NCBI GenBank assembly: GCA_950295325.1
Contig: OX485807.1
Coordinates: 39,710,440 to 39,774,439 of the forward strand
DNA: 64,000 nucleotides
Direction of reading: 5' to 3'
Source of the DNA: Polytrichum commune
Taxonomy: Eukaryota; Streptophyta; Polytrichopsida; Polytrichales; Polytrichaceae
Shown piece after piece: positions 24,869-37,055 of the stretch (the stretch's first letter is position 1; each line of letters starts with the position of its first letter). The notes below the pieces were generated by a model, which saw only the letters and a list, made by a program, of their open reading frames with translations, did not search any database and was not told the origin of the DNA. Position numbers and translations under genes: made by a program.

Positions 24869-26188
24869 CTCGGGGGGGGCACTCCCTTGTATATTTTGCA
24901 TACACCTGCGATAATGACCTATTAAAATGGGGGCTATTTACCTATGAGAAAGGATTATAAGGGATGCTAATTTTTGAAATAATGGTAAATTGTTGTGATT
25001 ATTTGTACCCTATTGGTAATTATAAATTCTTGGATGGTTGATTTTATGGTACCCTATATTACTTATATGTAATTTTTTTCCCCTGATTGCCCTCATTCCT
25101 TAAAGTGTATGATACATTAGAATTCTCGTTAGAAGCACGTGTACAGAGTAAGAGAAACAAACATTTACTAGGGTTTAGGGTTCAGGGTCACACTGAAGTC
25201 CGGGCAAAGCAAAACACTAAACAATAACAACAAAAGATTGCAATTACATGTCATTAAGCAACACGAGCCAACAAATAAAAGTTGTGTTGGATAACACAGT
25301 TAGAAACCTTGAGGTTTTAGGGAACATGCCAACCACATGTGTCTCAAAGTCACATTTACAAGGTTTGCAGAAGCCCTACAATTGATGCCTTGATCTTCCA
25401 ATCCTACACATTGGAGGAAAATCCCACACCATGCAAGCAAAATCCACCTAAACTAGCTAGGCTACCATTTACACATGTGGGAGATATGAGGATACTCGAA
25501 CTGAAATGACTACTACAGATTTCAAGGTATACTAATGATCATTAAGCCTTTTTTCCAAATTATATCTCCACATATGTGAGATAGTACAAATTTAGCATGT
25601 TTTATTTTTTATTTGAAATGAACTCACTCAATGAGTTTGCATCTACCTCATCTAAGGTGTAGATTTTGCTAGTTGATTCATACACTAGAGACACAGTTGA
25701 GATAATAGCATCCACATCAACCCACACACAGTCACTCTCAACATACTTATATTTGTTGAGACCCGGCTATTTTTTGAACCAATGGAGGTAAGCCATAGCA
25801 GTTGGGAAGAACGTTTCTCTATTTCCGTTCTGGACTGCACGTTTCATCAAGTCAATGGGTTGCCAACAATTGCCCCACTTAGTACCAACCTTCACCCTTA
25901 TCTTTTGAACCCTTCCTATATAGAACATGCCATATTTTGGTGGCAAAGTATTTAATTTTTGAAACTATCGCTTTTTCTCCATGCTATTTTATATGTACCA
26001 CTTAGGTAATTTAATCATGTTTTGTCAAATGCTATATTACATATAATCATGTTTCACAATCCCAGAGCACCCTATACTACATCTAATAATTTTACAAATT
26101 TTACGCCAAATTTTTATACAAGACCCTATATTTTATCGCACGTAGTTCCTACGTTTTTCGCCCGTGCCCCCCCCCCCCCCCCCCCGAG
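24869..26188. mobile_element. TIR element with G-tract ends, 1320 bp, 8-bp TSD
   Basis: The left end is CTCGGGGGGGGCAC. The right end, read on the other strand, is CTCGG(G)n then GCAC, with a longer G tract. Direct repeats CTTGGACT flank it at 24861-24868 and 26189-26196. The related segment at about 58070-58090 has the uninterrupted version (on the reverse strand CACTTGGACTATTTTC), which is an empty site. The interior has no transposase frame, so it is non-autonomous. An 8-bp TSD is typical of hAT-like transposons, but the ends are not classic hAT. Confidence 0.8.
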
Positions 26189-26290
26189 CTTGGACTATTT
26201 TCAAAACCACCTCGTGGAGGTAGGCCTAACACAAAACCGGGAGACCATGGCACTCTGAACGCTCACAACCGTTGGTATATTCTATTTTAT

Positions 26291-26790
26291 CATGTGTGAG
26301 GACCTGCATAAATAGAAATTTATTGAAATAGCATTTGGTTGAGGGCCCAGTCACATATGACTTCACACCCTACACTAGAGGGTCCGTAACCACAACTACA
26401 TGACATTGGAGGTGTGTTGGGACGGCCTTTGGACACTTTTCTTTCGGGCTCTCACAATTTCATGTGTGAGGACCTGCATGAGTAGAATCCACTGAAATAG
26501 CATTTGGTTGAGGACCCGGTCACATATGACTTCACACCCTACACTTGAGGGTCCGCGACCACAACTACATGACGTTGGAGGTGTGTTGGGACGGCCTTTG
26601 GACACTTTTCCACAGTTTCATGTGTGAGGAGGACCTGCATGAGTAGAAATTCATTGATATAGCATTTGGTTGAGGGCCCGGTACATATAACTTCACACCC
26701 TACACTTGAGGGTTTGTGACCACACCTACATGACATTGGAGGTGATATGGGACGGCCTTTGGACACTTTTCGTTTGGGCTCCCACAATGT
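26291..26790 (+). repeat. Tandem repeat, 3 units of about 158-172 bp
   Basis: Units start at 26291, 26461 and 26619, each with CATGTGTGAGGA(GGA)CCTGCAT, followed by GCATTTGGTTGAGG, a GACTTCACACC block and GGGACGGCCTTTGGACAC. Single copies are at 58950-59060 (direct) and 57800-57985 (inverted). Confidence 0.85.
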
Positions 26791-27188
26791 CATGGTCACG
26801 GCCCTTGGCTCGGGTGTGAAGTGGCCCTAAGATGCACACCCCCACCAAGTTCCGGGGCCACACAATCTGTTGGATTGGGTGGTTGGCGTTTGGAGGGCAC
26901 GTGGTGGCCGTGGAAAGGCCACGGAGGCATTGTCATGGGTGACCGGACTTGGGTTGCGGGCCCCACCTCAAGCCAAGTGCCCGGGGAGGTTGTGGGCCCC
27001 ATCGGTCGAGATCCGAGTGCTTCCAAGTGCAACTGGTTGGTTACATGTGGACGGACATCTTTTGGTCTCTCTTTATTGATTTGAGGTATATTCCATAGAA
27101 TCCCCATAAAACAATGGGTAAGTTTCATGAAGTCTTGAACCCTCGACCGGTTGGTTATTTCTCAAACTCGACCAATTTATTTCTCAAA

Positions 27189-27555
27189 CTACACTAAATA
27201 GTCCTATTATTATAAGCCACAGTGAGTTTTTGGAGTCCACATTAATTTTCATAATGAGAGTAAATGTGGGCTGCGGTATTTTATGATTGACGTTGATTTT
27301 CTAGTGGAAAATTAGTGTGGGCCACAATAAAAAAAAAATTGTAGAAAAGTAATGTGGGTGATTACTTTGTGTGGTGTTACTTTTGTCTTGTAACTAATAT
27401 TCAATGTGTTGGTTGGAAGTCTTCATGAAGACTTGGGCGAAGACCCAGGGTCTGGGAGTCGCATTAATTCCACCTTGAGTAGAAAATTAGTGTGGCGCAT
27501 ACTAATTATTTGCACGTTGGTTTTCCACCCACACTAATAGGACTATTTAGTGTAG
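27189..27555. mobile_element. MITE, 367 bp, perfect 21-bp inverted ends
   Basis: Begins CTACACTAAATAGTCC and ends with its exact complement (GGACTATTTAGTGTAG), with five more complementary bases inside. If the ends are taken as CACTAAATAG, both flanks carry TA, as for a Tc1/mariner-type duplication. The interior is AT-rich and non-coding. A diverged relative is at about 58700-58850. Confidence 0.75.
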
Positions 27556-30124
27556 GTGGTTGGTTCTCACTGTTCATTGCCTCTAGGATATAAGGTAGGA
27601 GCACCTTCAACCAAGACAACCCCCAAAATCAACACCCTTGAAAACATGCATTATAAATACATCTTGATTATGAGAATGTTCATCATGTATACAATAGGTC
27701 CCCCTAACGGTTTTGGGTGACAAGATAGTTTCACAAAATGTGTATTTATATCAATATTGGGGGGACCACAAAAATTTAAAAAAATTGATTAAATTAAATT
27801 CAAAATTAATGTGCAATATGCATTGTCTATTATTTTCTACCTATCTCACGTGAATCCTTGTGGTTGTGGTTGACGGTGGAGTCGGTTTTAAAAATCTCAA
27901 TCTATCATTGGTTTAGGTCTTGGGCTCAACGAGACGATGAAATTAGAGACTGTTGTTATACTACATTGCTTATTCTAGGTTCAGTTGGGAGGACCATAGG
28001 CCACCCTCATCACATAAAGAAAAAGGATACATACATTTTGTCTTCCTATACCTTTTGTATCTCACCTCCAATTCTAGAACGTTATATAAGAATTTGCCTC
28101 CTTCAATAATTATTAATCAAATGAGACAATACCCGATCTTATCCAACAAGCTCTACCGAGGCCGTGTAGGGGGAGGATCCTAATAAATACCCCTATTACA
28201 AATAATTCATGGCGAAAAAGACAAATTTACATACAAATTATAGAAAACCCAAGTCCAGTCACTGTGGGCATTGGAGACAAAATTGTCCCATTGTTGGGTC
28301 AACAATCTCAGGTCAGGGCAGCCCTGATGATGACGAAGTCGTCTGCATAACCTTTCATGTGGTTTAGCTTAGGAAAGGCTTTTGCGCATTCCAGTATCAC
28401 CATATGTATAGAACAATTTTGAGTGCCTAGAGAAAATTACTTAAATTATGTATACGGACTCCATCAAGTTGAATGATGGGGAACAACAATGCCATCAAGG
28501 TAGTATAGTAGGTATATTTGGATGAAATAAACATTCATGTACAAGAAGCTTTCAAGGGACCTTAGGGACTAGATATATGTACGCCAAACTTATCAAGTAT
28601 GTTTAGAATACCCTTTTATGGTACCAATTGCTCCCCATCCAGTACAATACATGTTATGTTGATTGTCCCCTCCCATCACATATATAACAACCAATATTGT
28701 ATGTGGACTTGGAAATGCCCACAATAATGTTACATACTTTAATTTGGTGGCTAATGTAACCAAGTGTGCCACAAGAAGAAGCTCCACTTGCAGGTGAATG
28801 TAAATGGCAATGTATATAGTGGTCGCATTGAACATGAAAATTGACCTCCAAATAGGTTAGTCACTTCTACACTAGGTGCTTGAGAAATGAAGGTATTTGT
28901 GTGCATGCATATAAGCGAACACCTTTCTTCAAGCAAAGACTATCTTTGCACTTGAATTCTTCTTCTTCTTCTTCTTCTTCTTTTGCTAACTCTTTTGGCA
29001 TATGAGTGTAAAGAAGTGCTAAAGAGGTGTAAAGAGGTGCTACGAGTGCTAATCAAATAATCAAGTTAAATCAATGTGTGTGTGTGTGTGGCTCCATAAG
29101 GCCATGATATATTTTTAATTCTTTAAAAAAAAATTAAAAAAAAACTGGTGAATTTCTTCCTTAAGAACCACAACATGGAAAAAAGTGGCAAGAAGGTGAA
29201 CAAAATATGGCTTGATTGGTTACTATCAACTCTGCATTAAATGTTACATACAAAGCCTATGTCATGGTAGTGCCTCCCTAGTGATTATAGTTAGGTTTTT
29301 GCTATGACTTCAAATAACCAAAACCCAATGTTCAAACTCTCAAGGAAGGCTTGACTAGTGTCTATTACATGCATTTGTCAAATTACAATTCATTAATTAG
29401 ACTAAAGGGTTGTTCTTTTGCTCCAAAATCACAACTAAGATGTCTTTCACTTCTCTTTCTCTCAAATGGTTCCTCTCTTTCAATATCTCATTTAGTTTTG
29501 TCTTTTGGTTGTAGTATGTAAGTTTCCCTTCCCTCACAGTAAAGTGTAACAATAGTCTTTGGTAACCATTGGTCAATGCATATTCAAATCATAATGGTTT
29601 CCTTTATTTATTGGTCAAAGTTATCTCTCATGCAAGACAAATAGTTCATTTGTTACTTCCAAGATTTGATTTTTACTTACAATTATGCAATTAATAGCTA
29701 AACCAAGGTCAAACTATAGTCTTGACTACCCTCCACAACATGCATCATTAATAATAACAACCTGAGTAACACACAAGACCATAGTTAAGTTGATTAGCTT
29801 ACACTTCAATCTCACAGATCATAGTTCCTAGACTAGATATCAATCTAAGATTCTTACTTCATTTGAGGACAACTCATGCCTAAATAAAAATGATAACCCA
29901 TAGGTTATCATAACACTTTAACTCACAATCTATCATCCCCATAAGCACCTAATTGATCATAATTCTATTCTCATCATCTTCAGTTGGTAAAATGGTTCAC
30001 TAATCTCAACTCCTATAGACTCACACAAAATATTATAATTTTTGTCTCAACAATAATCACACATTTAATACCAGGACTCATCTTATCCTCCACGTTTAAC
30101 AAGTTTTGATAATAGTCAAGTAGC

Positions 30125-30164
<40 letters not shown>

Positions 30165-32225
30165 GACTAATCATTGACCGTCACTCTTCCGAATGCTTCA
30201 TTTGCCTTTCAGAGGACTTATTGCTACTAAAGTGGTTCCTCTCATAGGTAACCCTTGGTAACTCTTCATTTCTATCGCAAGGTAATTCCCTCTCAATGAC
30301 CAATGATCTTTTTCTTTGTCATTCTCTCAATATGTTTATGCTTCACTCAGGTTCAATTACTCATTGTCTCTCTCCCTTAGAGCGTTGTTTTACCATAAGT
30401 GATGTTTTGCATTATCGGCTTCCTCGGCCATTGGTTTTTATATGCTCTTATAATTAAAGTATTTACTCCGCTCTTCGCTAAGAGTTTCCTTGCTCACTCT
30501 CATGTGAATGCCCTCTGATTCTCCTTCTCTTGTACATGGAGATGCCTTAACTTGTAGCTAACAGTTTTAGCATGTTGTCAATCTCTCGAAGCATATTGTT
30601 CAAATGTATCTCACTCCTTTTTGACACACGGAAATTTCTCATCACCTCAATTCCTTCCTCTTTCACTTAGTTTTTACTGCATGAGTCCCTATGTTCCACT
30701 TTTTAATTCACAAAGACCATAACTTGTTCACCTGCATCCAACCTCTATTGCAAAGATTCCTCAATTCATCTATATTCCAAGTCGCTTAGAGGTATCTAAC
30801 AAATTGTTGTAGACATTCGTTACCAATTACACTCACATCGCTTTGTCCTATTCCACTATGTAGTGGCTTAATGCTCATACACTCAAACAATCGATAATAG
30901 TGATCACCCAAAGCTCTATTACACTCCGATCACATTCAATAAAGATCCACGTCTATAGTTGCACAATAATCGACATTCATCTATGGACACATTCTCATTT
31001 CCATCAAATAGCAATATGTGCATGCGTCACACAATATTCTTGACAACAACTTCAAGTCCAAGAATCACTCCCTTAGACAATCGTTCTCTCAGCTACACAC
31101 CCTCTCAGAAGAATATATTATCCGAAAGTTAAAAGTATAACCTTGCAGGTAGCTAATCCGCCGAGGGACGCAGTTCTATAGTTTTTCTCTCTGCTACTCA
31201 AACAATTCAAGAAAAAAAAACCTACCTTTCTCTCCTCCCTATATCTCCTCATACTCAGAGTGTATAGATAATAGTTCTAATAAACCAGGGGCTCCTAAAG
31301 CCCGTGATCATAGTTATAACCCATTAACTCCGTCCATAGTTCACTACTTTCATCCATCAAAGGACAACCTCCATCTACACATCACGAAAATATCTACAGT
31401 ATAACTATCAACCTAAGATTTTGGCTCACAGTAATCTAACTGCATTTTGAAGGGAAAAAAAACAACAAAGCTTATCTCCAACTTATCGCCAACTTAGATT
31501 GTGAAATTGAATATACCAAAAATTATCATATGGTTGTTCATCGTGTATTTGTGCAACCCACATGCAGGCACTCATAAAACCAAAAAACAACGACATCAAA
31601 AACATAAAAATGCGACAAGGGAACCAACAAATCATGGAACAAGAAAACGGTAGAACCGTGAGGCTTTGTCCTTTGCTACGAAAGACTATAATTATAGCTA
31701 ATTACTTTGCTCATGCCAATCCATGGCTATTCACTATACCAAACCTTTCTTGGATTTTGTGCACCTTCTTCTCAAATACAGGTCAAGGATTGAAGCTACT
31801 CATTTATCACCCGAAATTTTTAAAATAAATAATCAAGAACTGCCAAAATAACTATAGTTATCTAGATTTCTTTCAATGCATTTTAGGGAGCACTTGTATA
31901 TATATATATATATATTTAATATAGAAAACATCCACATTAAATACAGTGGACCAAAAATAATAAGAACGAGTAACGTTCAAGTGTGAACACAAAGTGGTTA
32001 GGAAATTTGCTCTTGAAACAAAGAAGTTGATGCATAGTCTTTGTCCTACAGACAAAGCCAACAAATCATGGAACTAGGTGTGAATGATGGGTTTGAGGGA
32101 GTGGGTGTGATATTGGGCCACCTGGTGTAAGTCAGAGCATATAGTTACAGAGGGGAGTGAGTGTAAGGGAAGGAATATTGGAGCTCCACTTGTTGGGTTC
32201 ATAGAGGAGCATGCAGATGAACTAA
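27556..32225. other. Gene-poor AT-rich stretch with microsatellites
   Basis: No coding frame is recognised. Simple repeats: (TTC)n at 28957-28983, (GT)n at 29074-29090, (TC)n at 30126-30162 and (TA)n at 31896-31915. The interval 29.4-31.5 kb is pyrimidine-rich on the + strand, like 13.7-16.8 kb, and may be decayed retroelement. Confidence 0.5.
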
Positions 32226-32654
32226 TAAGGTCGTAGCCACACTGCCGGCAGGGTAATGCCGGGCAGTGGCTAGGCTAACCAAGCCCTGCCTAGAGGCCAC
32301 GCCAGCTGCCGGGCAGGTTGGCAGCCACACTGCCGGCAGCGGCAAATGGAAGGAGGCCCTTCCCAGAACCTTCCGAACTGTGAGAGCCGAGAGCAGGTCT
32401 GCAGGGGTCTCTCCAGGGGCTCTCCAGGAGCCTCATTTTCACCTGCTCCGGTTCTGGTCACTCCAGGAGACCCTAACCCAGCTGCAGCAGAGCCCACACA
32501 CAGCTGCACCTTTTTTTTTTTGTGTAAACCTTTGTGTTGTTCTAAAATGGACCCCCAGCTCCATAAGCTTTTCATTTTTTTACTCTTCCAGCTTACCTTC
32601 CTCACAACCTTGGAGTGTATGTCTACAGAGAGAGAGCATATTTTCAACTAGGAC

Positions 32655-33953
32655 TTGCAACAATTAGGTTGCTTGACACTTGCACTTCAAGGCCTCAACG
32701 TTAGAAACGGGAGACAACAACGACGTTTGTGGGCACATGATCGAGGGCTGCATAGACCTGGATTTTTTGACCAAAACCTGTTGGGCTCTTTCAACGCGAG
32801 GGAGTTCAAAGCGCGTATGCGAATGGATGTGTCGACTTTTGAATACTTGTGTAGTACACTCGCACCCGATTTGCAGAGAAAGGATACGAGCATGCGTTTG
32901 GCTATTCCGGTTGAAGTGAAGGTTGCTGTGGCAATTTCTAGGCTAGCTACAGATAATTCTATGCAATGTATTGCCGATTTTTACCGGATTGGCCTATCTT
33001 CTAGTCAACTCGCTGTCTCCTAATTTTGTGGTGCAATAAAAAAGAATTTGCTAAGGAAATTCATAAATTGGCCATCTCCTTCCACTATGGATAAATATGC
33101 ACAGGAGTTTCAGGATCTCCAACAGATTCCATATGTTGTTGGGGCAGTGGATGGCTCCCACATTCCTATAGTGGCTCCTCGATTACACGCTCCCGACTAC
33201 TACAACCGCAAAGGGTTTCATTCGATCCTTTTGCAGGGCGTGGTGTCGGCGAAGTGCTTATTCTGGGATTTTGATATTGGATGGGCTGGTTCGATGCACG
33301 ACGCCAACCTTTGGGCTAGGACTGCTATCGGCCAGTACTGCGAGGCCGGAAAGCTCTACCCTTATACCTTGGTTGGAGATGCAGCGTACCCTTGCCGTCC
33401 GTGGATGCTGGCACCTTTTAAGGGTCACAAGGACGGTCTTTCGCGAGAGGAGTATCACTGGAATTTTGTGCAATCATCCACCCGCATGTGCGTGGAACGT
33501 GCCTTCGGTATGCTAAAAGGGAGGTGGCGAATTCTTCTCAAGCGGGTGGATGTGCATTTAAAAAATGTGCCAGATTTGGTTTTGACGTGCCTCGTATTGC
33601 ATAATATGTGCATAATATTTGGAGACACTTTCTGGAGACAAGAATGGATGCGTGAGGTGAGTGATGAAGTCCACAACGGATTGGCCATCCCTAAAGTACC
33701 GGGTTCTTCCTTGCGGGAGCGATTAGCTATTGCGAATTTGGCTCTTCACAGCTTGGCCGGAATTGACGATAGCTCACGTGAAACTCTTGAACAACTCAAG
33801 CAAGAAGAGGCAAAGGATTTTGAAATTACAATGAATACGTCCGGAAAAACATTCAAGGAATTATCCGCAAGAAGAAATAGCATAGCAAAGAGTTTATGGA
33901 TGGCAAAGACTAAAGCTTGCATTGCACAAACTTTTATTGATGATGAAGTCTAG
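32655..33953 (+). pseudogene. Harbinger (HARBI1-like) DDE transposase with one in-frame stop
   Basis: One frame of 433 codons interrupted only by TAA at 33021-33023. Before it the N-terminal helical region reads NAREFKARMRMDVSTFEYLC. After it the same frame continues directly as FCGAIKKNLLRKF. The catalytic triad is present: Asp in VVGAVDGSHIP (33150), Asp in LVGDAAYP (33378) and Glu in ERAFGMLKGRWR (33495), plus the family block GWAGSMHDANLW. No frameshifts, so the copy is young, and one substitution probably inactivated it. The start is the first ATG of the frame; a short 5' exon in the 32.3-32.6 kb leader is possible. Readthrough is not excluded but nothing in the context suggests it. Confidence 0.88.
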
Positions 33954-33966
33954 GTTGCACATGTAA

Positions 33967-35743
33967 TCAAAATTTGTCAACTAGTTTTAGCATGCATTCT
34001 TGCATGCTTATCAATAAAGCCAATTTCTTGTCATCACTAGCCTTTAAAGCATCCATTAGGATTTGACTATTCTCTTTCATTTGAGCAATGCATCGTTCTA
34101 CAATAAGGTCGTCCTTGCGCTTGGGCTCGGGAGACTTTGAGGAGCACTCGGCACTCTTGTGATCCGTGGTGAAGGTGTCCGAACCGCTTGTCTTGGTTGG
34201 CCCTTCAGGACTTGTTGCACTCGCGTGAGCGTGTGTAACAACATGGGCCCTATCCGACATAAACTCATCGACCAACTGAAACCACCGGCATTTTTCGGAA
34301 CGGTCGGATCCGGACCGTGCATTCATCGCCTTATCCTCCTTGTAGTCGTTGTAGATCGAAGTCCACTTCTTCCTACAAGCCTCGCTATCCTTCGGAAAAT
34401 CCGGACAAAGGGCCACTAATTTGGTATGCAACCGGGACCAATTGTCCACTCCTGTACAACATTACAAACAAGCAAACATGAATTCAATACGTGATTTGAA
34501 ATTGAATATAAGTACGCACATTATGAAGATTTAAGTAAACAACCCCAAATTAAAACGAAAAAAAGTTACAGCTTATCGGCTTCAAACACGGTTCCAGATA
34601 AGAGTGTGCAATTTGCAAATTATAGTTTACAGTATGAAAAAAACAGCAAATATAGCCTGCAATACAGTCTGCAGACTCTGGATACAGACTGCAGCACGTC
34701 CATACAGTCTGCAGAGCCGGGAAAATACAATCTGCAGACAGACTGTATAGTCTGCCTGCGAAATCAGTACTGTTTCAGTGAAAAAACAGCAGGCAGGGAA
34801 AAATTCGGCCTGCAGACAGAAAACAAAGTCTGCAGACTGAAAACAGGGTCTGAAATAGAAAAATATACAGTCTGCCCTGAAAAATACTCCCTACAATAGA
34901 AATATACAGATTCTGCGAAAATACAGTCTGCAGACAGACTGTATAGCCTGCAGACCCTAAACAGAGTCGAAGAAACTGAAAAAACACAATCTGCCCCTGA
35001 AAAATAAAGAGTACAGTAGAAATTTGAAAAAAAATACAATCTGTAGAAAGACTGTATATACAGTCTGCAGACAGAGCAAATACTTGACATATAAATTTTG
35101 GCTTACAGTGACATAACAAATGATATCACAGAATTATTACGACTTGCAAATGGAAATTCACATTGCAGTATGTGGGGATACAACAAGGAAGGGTGATACA
35201 AAAAAAATAAAAAATAAAAAATATATATAACTATAAATTTAAATATGATGAGAGAGGCATACCTTGCTTTGGCGGGGCGTTGAAGGTGTTTTGCATCTCC
35301 CCTCTAAGCGAAATTAGCTGGATGGCCCAGTGATCCTTCCAATGGTGAGCATTCTTGACGAGGTTGACATCGTCGATGCCATCGTCCAATTCAACAATTT
35401 CGGGTTTCTTCCGGGGGTTTTTTTTTTTTTTGTTGGGCTTGGAGTGGTCTACGTCGGATTGTTGGGAGCCCCGCTTTTGTGATCCCTGCGTGAGATCAAT
35501 TGTGGCGCTAGGAGTGGATTGGGTAGGAGACCCAAACCCAAACCCTGGAATTGGGGGCATGTAGGAATGGGGATATAAAAAGGGCATTGGATTCCCCGCT
35601 CCGTGAAAGCCATGAAAGTACGATGGGGGAGGAATGGGAGCACGTTGTGCAGAATTTGCACTCACTGAGACATTGGGGATTCCACAAGGCACAACACTAG
35701 GGTTGGCCCTCACCGCTTCCCGCTTACCCCCCTGCGACTCCAT
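33967..35743 (-). CDS. Harbinger ORF1: Myb/SANT-like (trihelix) DNA-binding protein
   Basis: Partner protein needed with the transposase for PIF/Harbinger mobility; it binds DNA and imports the complex to the nucleus. Exon 1 is 35743 down to 35263, exon 2 is 34451 down to 33967, with donor AAG|GTATGC and acceptor TTGTACAG. The join is in frame and gives PPKQGVDNW; 321 aa in all. Exon 1 has a Pro-rich region, a basic cluster (KPNKKKKNPRKKP) that is probably a nuclear signal, and an acidic stretch. Exon 2 has the trihelix/SANT signature NWSRLHTKLV...ACRKKWTSIYNDYKEDKA...KCRWFQLVDE and a helical C-terminus. It is intact, unlike the transposase. The 811-bp intron carries a palindromic repeat array. 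Confidence 0.85.
34655..35080. repeat. Palindromic TCTGCAGA repeat array in the ORF1 intron
   Basis: About ten variants of CAGTCTGCAGAC, several followed by AGACTGTATAGTCTGC, in about 430 bp. The core GTCTGCAGAC is its own reverse complement, so the copies can pair with each other. The array is confined to the intron of the Myb-like gene. Confidence 0.75.
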
Positions 35744-36261
35744 CCTACACACAACCGCATTTACGATAAAAAGGGAGCTTAACAAAATGAGCATAACCAA
35801 AAAAATGATATAAATAACCAAAACAAATAAAATAATGATCTCAAGGGGGCAGCAGAACAGTACTGTACTTGTACAGAAGCGCACTCCAGGAGCTGTGTGG
35901 GCTGGGCTGGGTAGGAGCGTTTACAGACTGCGAGGCATTTGTGTGGGAGCCGGCTAGGTTGGAGAGGGGGCTCTGGCTGGGTTGGAGAAGGGGCCCTGAG
36001 CTGGCACCTGGCAGAGGCGGGAGAGCAAGGGAGGGGGCCCGTATACGGCGGCCTTAGAACTTCCAGGCGGCCTCCCTTGGAACTTGGTAGCCTTGGTTGG
36101 CAAAGCCACGTCAGCCTCCCGGCCGACGAAGTGCCGCCCGTGGGGTAGCCCAGGCTGCCCGGCAGCCAATCCCCGCCCACGGTTCGGCCTGACAGCCGAC
36201 CGTGTGGTACGCCCCTAAGCTGAGTGGGGAGTCACTTAACTTACACCTAGTGGGGAGTTTG

Positions 36262-37055
36262 TGTGCAAGAGTGTGCGTGCGTGCGTGTGGTGGCATTCAT
36301 TGGCAACACTTTTTGGAGGTGAGGCTTGGGACCAGAGTTCAGGGTGTTTTTGAAGCCTTAGTGGCTAATTGCAGGTAGTTGCTATGAAGGGTCAGATTTT
36401 TTCCAATTTACATCGGCAACAGCCGGTCTTTTGTAAAATCAATTGGCCAATTGCCTATATTTTCATATTTTCATTGGCCAATATCCGATTAAATGGAATT
36501 CATATCGGCACTAATTGTTTAAAAAATGTATGAAAAGTTATTAGAAGTCATTTCTTAGTACAAAATCTTGAATAAGTGAAAAGAAAGGCATGTTCAAAAC
36601 TTTAAATTTGAAGAGTTAATATCCTTGGCAGGAATTGAACCTAGCAATGCCTTCACCGCTTGAAGGCCAAGGGTCCCCCAATTCTTCATAGAAGCAATTG
36701 GATTTGGTCATGAAAAGGTTGCATAATTCAAAAAGTTTAAGGTTTAGGGTACTTCCTCAAGTGCATCATCAGATGCCCTAGACAAATAGCGCTTTGGATG
36801 CTTCCGGCTGAAATCCAGTAACTCACAAGAAGAATCGGCTACATTTCTGGGACATTTTATGGTCCATCGGCTAATTGCCGGAGGATTGAAATTACAGTCG
36901 GATTGCCATCTGATGGTTGGAAATTTGGACCGGCCATGAGGGGAAATCCATCGGTTGATAATGAACTAGCCGTCGGTTTTCCCCGAACATAGGCGTGTGT
37001 GCGTGCATGTGGTGGCATTCATTGGCAACACTTTTTGGAGGTGAGGCTTGGGACT
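36262..37055 (+). repeat. 62-bp direct repeat, copies 725 bp apart, around a SINE-like insert
   Basis: The text GTGGTGGCATTCATTGGC plus about 45 further bases occurs at about 36270-36332 and again at 36994-37055. The sequence between does not repeat, so this is not a simple tandem duplication. It contains a tRNA-like promoter on the reverse strand. Confidence 0.6.
36600..36720 (-). mobile_element. tRNA-related SINE-like segment
   Basis: The reverse strand has TGGCCTTCAAGCGG (A-box-like, 36656-36669), then GGTTCAATTCC (B box, 36631-36641) about 25 bp later, the arrangement of a tRNA-type pol III promoter. Ends and target duplication were not resolved. Confidence 0.4.

Larger units (their letters stand above)
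24665..26830 (+). repeat. Composite repeat, left nest, split by a TIR element
   Basis: The segments 24665-24868 and 26197-26830 are together the reverse complement, with divergence, of the contiguous block 57765-58275. In the left nest the block is interrupted by a 1.3-kb insertion (separate entry). Its outer part contains a phrase close to GGGCCACTTCACACACGAG, which recurs at ends of related pieces near 56930, 57500, 57775, 58260 and 59100. Confidence 0.75.
32229..36215. mobile_element. PIF/Harbinger transposon, 3987 bp, TAA TSD
   Basis: The inverted ends begin GGTCGTAGCCACACTGCC on the left and GGGGCGTACCACACGGTC on the right (reverse strand). They are clearly related, with one gap. TAA flanks both sides (32226-32228 and 36216-36218), the standard 3-bp duplication of this superfamily. 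It holds the two convergent genes expected: a DDE transposase (+) and a Myb/SANT-like protein (-), whose 3' ends lie about 13 bp apart. The block CCACACTGCCGGCAG occurs at the left tip and again about 92 bp inside, a likely subterminal transposase-binding repeat. Confidence 0.92.

Noticed and set aside
26796-27128. Minus-strand 110-residue Pro-rich frame and its + strand partner
   Set aside because: It lies in the repeat nest and its frame is not maintained in related copies.
34606-35119. Open frames in the Harbinger ORF1 intron on both strands
   Set aside because: They come from the palindromic repeat, which happens to lack stops, and show no protein motif.
36262-37055. 62-bp direct repeat as a target duplication of one insertion
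   Set aside because: Far too long for any known transposase duplication; more likely a local rearrangement.
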